From Pontederia crassipes (taxonomy: Eukaryota; Streptophyta; Magnoliopsida; Commelinales; Pontederiaceae): a DNA stretch of 64,000 nt. Position 1 is the first letter of the stretch. Every line of letters starts with the position of its first letter. Location of the stretch: contig CM060191.1 in the NCBI GenBank assembly GCA_030549335.1, positions 53,419,447-53,483,446 of the forward strand. The letters are read 5' to 3'. Below the pieces are notes generated by a model. It was not told the origin of the DNA, did no database searches, and worked only from the letters and a program-made list of their open reading frames with translations. A program made the translations under genes and the position numbers. Shown in pieces: positions 24,857 through 35,300 of this stretch.

Positions 24857-27745
24857 TTGTGCTTGAAATGTGTGTGTGTGTGTGGGGGGGGGGGGGCATT
24901 CCAAGGGGCATTCCACAGTAAGGTTAGGGATTATATTAGAGACCTAATAAATACCCATCGGCTAAACATCTTGGTACTAGTGGAGTCACACACTAATGGT
25001 CAAAACTCGGAGAAGGTGGTTAGACGTCTGGGGAGTGAGTGACAGGGGCATTTTAGCGCAGGCACCAGAGCTTTGGGTGGAGCAATTGTATCTCGGTGTA
25101 GAGATTTCATGTGACACCGATCCTCACGACTACTTCTCTTATTCATGCGGTAGTAACAAATATACAATTTTTCTTTTCTCTTATCATGTTTATATCCAAG
25201 TACAATTCCACTTGAACAATATCATTTATGGTTGGAATTAACAAAAAATAACCTAAATGTCATACATTGGACAATTATTGGAGACATTAACTCACTTATG
25301 TCTCGACTTAACAAGAAGGGAGTAGGCCTTTTAGATCCACGAAATTTGTTCAGGCCCTGCAACATATGATTCATCTTTAGGGCTTCTTGGATTTGCCCTT
25401 TTCTGGTGATGCATACACCTAGTGTAACAACAGAATGAAAACTGCTCACATACTATGTAAATTATATCGTATGTTAGTTACACATCATTGGCTAACTAAA
25501 ATCTCTTACTCTACACTCATCCGCTCTGCCTCAAATCATGCTCATATATTATTCTCCATTGATGTAAAACCTGACATGCCCAAATCCTTTAAATATAATA
25601 CTTTTGGTTTGACTATTAAGAATCTAGGGAGATTGTAAAGAGAAAATGTACCAACTGCCACCATGGCAGAGACATATATACAACAAGCTTGCATGCTATT
25701 AAAATTAAAACTCTAGAATGAATAATGTAGTATTGGGAGGCTTGAAATCTTGGCAACAAAAATTCAAAATATCATTAAAGATTTAGAGAGTAAAGATGAA
25801 AACTGCAACCTAACAGATTATGAACTTGGGGGTACTAGGTCTACCTATCATAAGCATGCTGCCATACTAAGATAAATTTTCATAAAAATGATGGAGCAAA
25901 GCTATGATCCATTGACTTATCCACTATAATTAGACAAAAAAAACCTCACTACACTAACTTATGTTCTCTTGTCAACTTGGATTCCTCTAATTTTCTTGAT
26001 TGGCCCATGCTGCTCTAGTTGGATTAGTCTGAAATGGAACCTCTACTTTCCCCCATCACACCCCAAGAAGTTAAGGACTACCTAATCTTCATTCAAAAAA
26101 AAAATCAAACAATGATAGTAATTGATTATAGATAAATCTCCCGATGTAATTTAATTTATAGGTTAATTGCAAAGATTTTAGTACAAACACTCAAGTCTAG
26201 TTGGAAATATAATGCAAAGTGGTAAATATAATGCAAAGTGGTAAATATAATGCAAAGGTGGAAACAAAAACTATTAAATCAGGCTAGTAAGGCAACCCTA
26301 ATTAATTCGGTTATATCTTCCATCCCAATATCAACTATGAGTTCTACTTACATATCAAGTGGCATTTTGGAGTCAATTGAGAGACTTTCCAAGAATTTCT
26401 TTTGGGATCATGGTAATCTTAAGAGGACTACCAAAGTTTGGTGGGGGTGGGGGAAAGAAGGATTGGTGTTAAGAATCTTAAACTTAAGAGGACACAATAA
26501 TGCATATCCTTAGTGAGCATAATTCCTTATGGGTGAATTTAATTGTCAATAAATATGGTAATATTCATCCTTGGGTCAACCATGTTTCAAGTAATCATAT
26601 GGCTTGTCATGGAAACTATTCTGCATATATACTTTGTAGGAAACTAGATTAGGAATGAAAAAACTTATCATGTTCCACTTATGTGTTTTCTGATCCTTGC
26701 ATTTTCTTTATGCCTTTTTCTCTGTTGTCTACTTATGTTAATGTAAATGAACCTCTTGAAGCTCTTAAAGTCTCTAATCTTATTGATAACCATGCATGAA
26801 ATGAAATGATTTTAAATGCCTTCTTTGGTAAAGACCTTGCTCATTTAATACTGTTAATGCATTTGCGTGTTGTTTCCAATGAGGATAGTTGGATTTGGGT
26901 GATTGATACCCAAGGCATTGCTAATTTCAAAACTATGTATAAGTACATTAACCGTCAAGTTTTGCCACTGTTGAATACTAGACGACCCTACTAGAGCAAA
27001 ATATGAAACATTAAAACCATCTCCTAGCCACAAGTCCATTTTTTTCTTATGGAAGCTTGCTAATAACCGTTTATTTATTCTGAAATCCATCTTGAGATTC
27101 AATCATCACATAAATGCCTCCTATTTCCTATATGTTCAAATACTTGAATATGCTAGTCACCTATTTTTCTCTTGTCAATTTGCTATTAAACTATGAAGTT
27201 TATTTCAAATTGTGAATGATTTTAATTTTGAACTTATGCTCACTTGGTCATTTGGATCTTGGCAAAGATAAAGTTGTTATCACTTTTTCTCTTATGTCTT
27301 TAGTGGATTTGGAATGCACATAATGATGCTTATTTTCGCTCTAAAAGGGTAGTCTGGAGTAGAGCCGCAACAAGTTTTAACTAATATGCTGAGAATAACT
27401 TATCTAAGGCAACTAATCCCCAAGACCATCATACGATATCGTGGGATCCCCCTCATCTAGGGTGGATCAAGTTGAACGCTGATGATTCCTTCTTGGGACT
27501 GCTAAAGGAGGGAGCAAGCTATATTCTTATATCAACTAATGGTAGTTTCATCTGCTATAGGGGCTTTACGATAGGACATTGCAAATATTCTAGAATTTGA
27601 GGCTTGGGGACTACTTATGGGTATTAAGCATTGCATCGTAAGAGGATACTTGTGTGTGTGAAAATTGAAAGAGGTTCTCAAGTCCTAACTGAGTTAAATC
27701 TGAGCAGATCCGTTGGACCTTGATGCATTAGAACTTACCTTGGTG
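24857..27745 (+). pseudogene. Decayed L1-type LINE ORF2 (endonuclease, RT, zf-RVT, RNase H)
   Basis: Fragments in all three forward frames follow the order of plant L1 ORF2. Endonuclease pieces come first: residues like QGAFHSKVRDYI near 24890 and HWTIIGDINSLMSRLNKKG near 25265, matching the W..(I/G)GDFN...KKGG motif. RT C-terminal pieces follow at 26238-26513 (WKQKLLNQASKATLINSV). The zf-RVT region is at 26806-26994 (SNEDSWIWVID). An RNase H segment lies near 27460-27700 (WIKLNADDS). Many stops and frameshifts show it is dead. A 19-bp unit ending TAATGCAAAG occurs three times at 26202-26257. It belongs to the same broad family as the LINEs at 40574 and 47170. Confidence 0.82.
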
Positions 27746-27817
27746 ACATTTACTTTTTTTTCTGTCATTTTTTTATCGTAGGGCACTTTGACATTCATAT
27801 TAATTATGATATCTCAT

Positions 27818-28224
27818 TAGGGGTATTTAGCGGGTCGGGTGTTCAGTTTGAGTCGACCACAGACCCGACCCTGAGTCGGGTCGGGCACGAGTTGGAATTT
27901 TTTGACCTGAGTTGACTCGACCCGAAAATCCGATTTTTTTATATTTTTAATTTTTAGCCTATATTTTGTATTAAAAAATTAAAAAAATATTAAAATAAAA
28001 TATTTTAAATGTGTAAAATAATATATGTTTAGCAAATTATTTTATGTTTTAAAATAAATATTATATAATATTTTTATGTTAAATAATAAAAAATATAAGA
28101 AATAAATAAAAAAATGAACTAGGTCGGGATGGATCGGATCCAACCCTCCAACGAGGGCTGACCCACCCAACCCGACCAAAATAGGGTGGGTCGGGTCGGG
28201 TCAAACCCGACCCGTGAACACCCT
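27818..28224. mobile_element. Non-autonomous GGGTCGGG-rich MITE, copy 2 (hAT-like)
   Basis: Starts TAGGGGTATTTAGCGGGTCG and ends CGACCCGTGAACACCCT. Flanks TATCTCAT (27810-27817) and TATCTCTC (28225-28232) agree at 6 of 8 bases, which fits a decayed 8-bp hAT-type target duplication. It sits at the 3' end of the LINE above. 407 bp, no coding capacity. Confidence 0.78.
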
Positions 28225-28232
28225 TATCTCTC

Positions 28233-31200
28233 ACTATTGAGCGACATTTTTGGGAGGCCCTCCTCCGAGTCTCCACGAGCATATGCATGACTTATTACCA
28301 TCATAATAGTTAATGTGTTTCTTTTTAAAAAATATAACAATTATAAAGAGAGTGAAAAATATTTCATTTTACCTTTTTGAATATATATATATATATATAT
28401 TGTAAAGAAAAAAATAATATAATGTTGTACAGGTGATACTCTTGTACCTTTTACAAAACTTTATCTATTTAAGATAAACTTGGGCATTTACCAAATTTAG
28501 AGAAGCTCTCTCTTTTGAATATTTACCTTATCTTTTTTTTTCCCTCTAGTTTTGTCAAAATGAGTTTCACGTGTTCTAATATGCTTTTGGCGAGACAATT
28601 TCCAAATCAAGTTGAGACATCTAATCTCATGTGCTAATAATTAATAAGTAAACCGGCCATTTCTATTAATTTAAGATGCATGATTTTATCATGCATGCAA
28701 ACCAAAGTACTACAGACGGATCATGCTACTGGCACGTGCTAATTAGCATAATTATTCTTTAATCACGACCACTATTTTTGACTTGTTTGTTCTCAATATA
28801 ACAAATAAAATATATGTTTGTTTTTCTTTTCACATTACTTTGAAATCGCGAAGAACGTTCTCGTTGATCTTGGCATAGATCGATTTTAATAAGTGGAAGG
28901 CTTATTTTAAAAGGTAGTATGATGTTTGCATGACAATTATGGATGAATTCATGATAATTTATTAATTATTCATCAATATTCATTATGATTTTAATGGTGA
29001 TTAATGAACGTCGGGTGCTACTGTCCCTTAGAAGAGGTAGAACAATAGTTTTTTTTGTTCTCTTATTTAAACCATTTGTAAACTGATTTTAGAAATAAAA
29101 TACTGCTTAAAGTTTAATACGTAACAAATTAAGTGAGTACCTCATTTTCATTTGATTTTTTTTCAAAGGTCATCGCATTGAACAACGAAGTACGTCCTAA
29201 ATTAGTAGGATTTAATTTCTTAACTCACCCACAATTATCAATTTTTTTGGACAATTTAAGAATGTGAGTATTAAGAGGACTTTAAGGTCAAAGTTTGTGG
29301 AGGATTTAATATTTTCTTTTTTCTATGAGAATTTAATATTTAATATTTAAGTTTGTGGAGGACTTTTGTACGTTTCAAGTTGGGATCATATATGCATCTC
29401 TGTGGGTTTCAAAGCCAATTAGTGTTCTTCAATCAGTGAGCGAAAAGCTCCAAAGGCTACGGAAACTGCAAATTATCTGCATGTCAGGGAGCCATTTTGC
29501 ATCATTAACTCGAAGTAATTTACCAGGACTCAATCCAATTCATAACACTGTTTCTGCGAGTCAAATTCATCATTAGGTTTTAAAACAAAAAAAAAAGAAG
29601 AAAAAAAAAGATGCGTACTACACTTTGTAGGCTTTGCTGCTACAATCAACCTAATGAATCTTTCATGCATTTGTGCTTTCACATAATTATGGCGACCATT
29701 GACTATATACATATATATATATGTAATATACACGTGAATTTTGAAAGACTATTTTTTAATAATTTGAAAGTCTTGAGTATGAACATGCAAGACATGGGTT
29801 CATGGTTTTCCTCCCATTTTGTGGCATTTGAACTTATCATTTAGTCAAAAGTCCTTATAATCATATTTATCATGTATTTATGCTGAATTGTTATACATGT
29901 GAAAGATCGTGTGGGGGCATTCCAATCAAAATGAATCCTCTTATTACTTCTTTCAAGAACATTTCCCATTCCCATTACCTCATTAGCCTGCTGAAAGTAA
30001 CATCTTGACAACAACTAATAGGATGCCAATTATTCAAGATCACCTATCTCATATATTGATGGAGTTTTTTTTTTTGTCCTTTTTCTTCTTCCTTTGGGTA
30101 TAATTTCCAATGAAGAGCAAGAATGATGAGTTCCCACTGCCAGAGTTTGCATCAACAACATTATTCCGGTAAGAAGGTACCCATCAATAAGACAACCAGA
30201 AGAACGCTGCTTGCACAGCTATAAAATTTTGGCAATGTCCAAATCCGAACCCATGTAAGCAAAGCAAGCCATCATCATGAAAAACATGAAGATGGAGAGG
30301 AGGTGACATCAACATATAAGCTCTTTGTATTAATTGGGAAGACGTTGGTATTAGATCTCTCTCTCTCTCTCCCCAGATTTGGCGCCGGCAACATAACTGC
30401 ATGCCCACACCTCTACACCAAACTCATCTCACGCCGTTGTGGTAGCCAGTCAAACCAAGTTACAGAAACGGCAAGAAGCACAGTAAAAGCCACCATCAAC
30501 CCTTTTATGGCCCTGCATTGATACAACAGTGCAAGAACAACTCAAGCATCACAGGTTGCCACATCCGTCTGCCGACCCATTAATCTATAGTATACAGAAT
30601 GAAATGAGACACAACAAAATGCAATGCCTGTGAGAGGGAGGGAGGAAGGGGGGGGGGGGGGGGGGGGGGGGGAAGAAGAGGAAAGAGGAGAAGAGAGAGA
30701 GAGAGATAAAAGAATGCTGGCGCTGTTAGCTTTTGGGGAACAGTGAGAGATAGAAGGAAGGAAAGAAAGAACACAGGGAAAAAGTTAACAAAAGCCCAAA
30801 GATGGGCAAAACAAGGGACAAAAGATCTGTGAGCATTTGTTGCAGGATTCGGATAATAAATCGTAATAATAGCAGTGGACAAACGTAGGCTTAATATAAT
30901 GTGCGATTACTTCTGGAGAGCTGAGAAAGAGAAAAAAAAATCAGTAAAAAAACTTTGTTCAAGTATCTTTATTAGTTTTTTCGCTGCCACGGCTGGTGGG
31001 CGCATTAAGTGATGCAGTTTGAATTGACTGGTTAAATTTGGGCAGATCTGAGTCCACTTCTCCGCACGCTTTTCCCTAAATACAATTTCTTTTTTTTACC
31101 TTCGAATTCCAAAACTACATATTTTCCCAGCCCTCGCCTCGCTGCAATTTCTGCAGCTGTCCCAGTACTGGCTGGCTATGTTTGCTGCAATATCAGCGAC

Positions 31201-31880
31201 ATAATGCTTAACTAATTCCAAGCAGTTGAGCAGTATATTTTCTTTGCAATACTTTTTCAACAGCCACAAAATTTCGAATTTCGATCGTGAAGAACAGTAT
31301 GATTTATCCGATCACGTAAGCTCAATAGGAATGTGCGAAGACTTGATTTACACATTATAATGCAAAACAGATGCAAAACCAGCTGTCCTTGAAGTTAAGT
31401 GTGTAAAACCAGGACAGTAACAAGAAACTAGAGACATGTACAGATGAGGGCAAAAGGACATCAAAGTAGAAGTATGAGGTGAGGCGCGGGACATGCACAG
31501 ACCACCATCACACCATGCATCATGCATGCCCTGCTGTTCTCACATACCAATTGCCTTTTTGTTTTCTTTTAACAATGACACCATAAACAGAGCCTCATAA
31601 AAGAGAGAGAAAGCACCTTCTTTTTTCTCCACATCTCCACAAAATACATTTAGCCTGAGACAGCTGCACCAGTACCAGCAACAGCTGCTACAGCAGCAGC
31701 TGCAGAACCCACAAATCCTATAAACAAGCATTTTCCTGCAACCCCTATGAAAACAATTCCTTCAAAAGAATAGAGAAAGAAAAGAGCGGAGTTAAAGAGG
31801 AGTAGGTGCCCTCCCTAAACACTTTATCCCAAAACCAAAAAAAAACAAGAGCGAAGTAGAAAACACCATCAAAAGCAAGC
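28233..31880 (+). other. Intergenic DNA and HD-ZIP III upstream region
   Basis: No gene recognised. It holds (TA)n at 28382-28401, a 25-base G run at 30648-30672 beside GA-rich DNA, and (CT)n at 30357-30371. The part nearest 31880 is presumably the distal promoter of the HD-ZIP III gene; no element is assigned with confidence. Confidence 0.45.
30648..30672 (+). repeat. G homopolymer (25 G)
   Basis: An uninterrupted G run, preceded by GGGAGGGAGGAA and followed by AAGAAGAGG. Confidence 0.95.
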
Positions 31881-32301
31881 CATCACAAAACTCTCTCTCT
31901 CTCCCCTCTCCTCCTCCCTCCCCACACACATACACATAAACACTACTTTAAAAAGCCTTGGCAGCAGCGCCGAGTCCCAAAACAAAAGCCAATCCTTCGT
32001 CCTTCGCCCCTCGGAATTATATATTGAACACCACCAACGGTGTTGGTAAAAAACTCTTCTTTTCCACACCAAATGGCTTAGGGCGGAGAAGCCAACAAGT
32101 GTCTAGGGTTTGGGTGTCCTTCGCGCTCCGGCTGGGTAGCTTTGGTGATGCCGGAAGTGGGGTTCTCTTCTCTCCTACTGCTACCGAGGCGGAGTCGGAA
32201 AAAGAGGGACCCCGGGGAGTGCTAAAGGTCGCTCCTTTCTCGTGGTGTTCTGCTGCTAGTTTTTCGAAGGGGTTTTTTTGTTTGATTTGGAGTGGGCGGA
32301 G
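31881..32301 (+). promoter_or_regulatory. HOX32: 5' leader of the HD-ZIP III gene with upstream ORFs
   Basis: A CT-rich tract (about 31888-31925), typical around plant transcription starts, precedes GC-richer leader sequence leading to the ATG at 32302. Two upstream ORFs are visible: ATG GCT TAG at 32073-32081, and a 25-codon ORF at 32148-32225. The transcription start is not known, so their inclusion in the mRNA is an inference. Confidence 0.55.
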
Positions 32302-35300
32302 ATGGCGATGGTTATGTCAGGGAAGGAGAAGGGCGGGCAGCAGCAACAGCAAGGGTTGGACTCTGGGAAGTACGTGAGGTACACGCCCGAGCAGGTGGAG
32401 GCTCTTGAGAGGGTCTACAGCGAGTGCCCGAAGCCCAGCTCGCACCGGCGGCAGCAGCTCATACGCGACTGCCCCATCCTCTCCAACATTGAACCCAAAC
32501 AGATCAAAGTTTGGTTCCAGAACCGCAGGTAAATGATTTCAAAGTGACCCAAGGGGAACAAATCTACAAAGATTGCACCTTTCGTCGAAATTTTGGAGAC
32601 TTGGTAGTAGAAATTTTCCCTGTATACATTTCATCTCTGACTCCGGATTTGAGATATTGAGTTTGTTATTCTTTCTATTTAAGTTCATTGCCTGATTGCT
32701 ACGTGAATAAGAATACATGGGACAATGTGTTCAAAAGATGGTATCTCCATGGCTCCTATTTGGATTTTGCGTGCTTTCTCCAACCCATCTCACTGTTTTT
32801 TTGGTAATCGAGCTGTTTTAAATCCCATCCGATTTGGTAATCGTCTTTGTTAGTTGGTGGATTTCGCGCTTTTTATTTTAGTTACTGCATTTGGTAGATC
32901 TCATATCCTCATAAAAAAAAGTGTCGCTTCTGCATCCTTTTTCTAAATATCAGAGGGTATGCCGATATTTTGTTTGTTTATTGGATTTTAAAGACATTGT
33001 AGGCACCATCTCGTATCAGGTGTTTGTAAAGAGGACTTTTGTTACTTGACGATCTCAACACCAAGTTCATTAGACCGGTTGTCTTTTCACTGTTATTATA
33101 TGTTTCGAGTAATCTATTAAGATGAACGCAGCTTCATATCCATTCATTCACAGTTGTTTAATGGAGACATATCTCGTGGTCCGGTATCTGATATTTGATT
33201 AGCAACGCCCCTTGACGCTGTGGCAATGGATTGTCGCGTCAACATTTTGGCCTGGTTCATCAAAATTATTCCTCAGGAAAATGACGTATTGGCTGTTCTT
33301 TAGGAGTATGTTATGCTGTCAGAATAAGAATCTTAGTTAAGCTCGTTTGTCAAAATTTTTAGACTTCACTGTTCGTATATCAAATGACATCATTGATGAC
33401 CCGGAAAAGTTTGTATTAATGTGAATTTCATTTGTCATTATATAATCCTACAAAGTTTCCGTTTTTCCTGTTTAGTTTTCCACAATATTCGCCACACTAT
33501 CAAGAAATATCACCATGACCTGTGAAAATGATCCATTAAGAGTTGCACAATCTTATTACTCATTTTCCTACCAACTTATACCAGTAAGACCTATATGTAT
33601 TTTCTAGATAACTTGAAGCAACTTTAATGGGTAACATGGCCGTGTTCAAGATTTCTCAGCCATTGTTTTTCCCCTCTTCAGATGTCGTGAGAAGCAGAGG
33701 AAGGAGGCCTCACGTCTCCAAACCGTTAATAGGAAGCTAACTGCGATGAACAAACTGCTGATGGAGGAGAATGACCGACTGCAGAAACAGGTTTCTCAGC
33801 TGGTTTATGACAATGGCTTTATGCGCCAACAACTGCACACTGTAGGTTTTCCATCTGTTGTCATTTATTTCCTCAATCGCCCATATGTTAAACTTTTATT
33901 CCATCTATGTTACCTGGGCCAATAATTTCATGTACCAGAAATTTATTTTCTGTTCTTGTTTGGTTACCGTGAGTGCATGTAATTTTAATATGGTATTCTG
34001 TTACAGAAATCTTATATATATTCTTCCTCTTTATGCTCAGGCTTCTGTTGCAACTACGGACACCAGTTGCGAGTCTGTAGTTACTAGTGGTCAGCAACAC
34101 CATCAGCAAAACCCGACACCTCAGCATCCTCATAGGGATGCTAACAACCCAGCAGGGTAGAATGATTTTTCACCTGAAATATTGTATATAGTCTTTTATG
34201 ATTTTTCTCTTCTTTTGACTTGGTTCTTTTTTTAATCAATGATTCCAGTCTACTCGCAATTGCTGAGGAGACCCTGGCAGAGTTCCTGTCCAAGGCAACT
34301 GGAACTGCTGTTGATTGGGTTCAGATGGTTGGGATGAAGGTAATGGTTGATTGAGTGCCTTATATTTGGAATTATCCAAGAAATGGTGCTAAGTCAATTT
34401 TTATGCTTGCAGCCTGGTCCGGATTCTATTGGAATCATTGCTATTTCCCACAATTGCAGTGGGGTAGCAGCACGAGCCTGTGGCCTTGTGAGTTTAGAAC
34501 CCACAAAGGTATGTCATTGACCATTGCAGCTCCTTTTTAATCTTTTGCAATATGAATTTTCACTATCAGGCTCTTTCTTTTAGGTTGCGGAGATTCTCAA
34601 AGATCGGCCATCTTGGTATCGTGACTGTAGATGCCTCGATGTGCTCACTGTAATTCCTACTGGAAATGGTGGTACAATTGAACTCATATACATGCAGGTT
34701 CATCACTTTAATTTTGTTTGGTTCCAACTTGCATGTTCTCAATTAATTATTTCATGTTCTTTGTTGAGATTTTTATTTTCCTTGATTAGACCTATGCTCC
34801 TACTACATTGGCATCAGCAAGGGACTTTTGGACTCTTAGGTATACCACAGGCCTTGAAGATGGAAGTCTTGTGGTAAGGTTTCACTTCTCTTTGTATAGC
34901 AGTAATCTGTTTTTCTTATAATTGAGTTGTTTATAACTTATCTTTTATATTTAATGCCTGATGGGACATGTATTCATCTGTTGACAGATATGTGAAAGAT
35001 CTTTGACTCCTTCAACTGGTGGACCTGCTGGGCCACCTGCACCCAATTTTGTGAGAGCTGAAATGTTACCTAGTGGCTTTCTGATACGCCCATGCGAGGG
35101 TGGTGGTTCTATGATTCACATTGTTGATCATGTTGATTTGGACGTAAGCTTCAGCTATTAATATTTTGCATTCATGCTGATGTTCGTCTTATTTAACCTT
35201 GTTTGTTGTATTCTTCAGGCCTGGAGTGTTCCTGAGGTTCTCAGGCCTTTGTACGAGTCACCAAAAATTCTTGCACAGAAAATGACCATTGCTGTACGTT

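Noticed and set aside
32278-32301. Upstream extension of the HD-ZIP III ORF
   Set aside because: The codon at 32278 is TTG, not ATG. The family normally starts with a short tail like the one from 32302.
31958-32377. 139-codon forward frame overlapping the HD-ZIP III start
   Set aside because: It does not begin with ATG, it overlaps the true homeodomain exon in another frame, and it resembles no protein.
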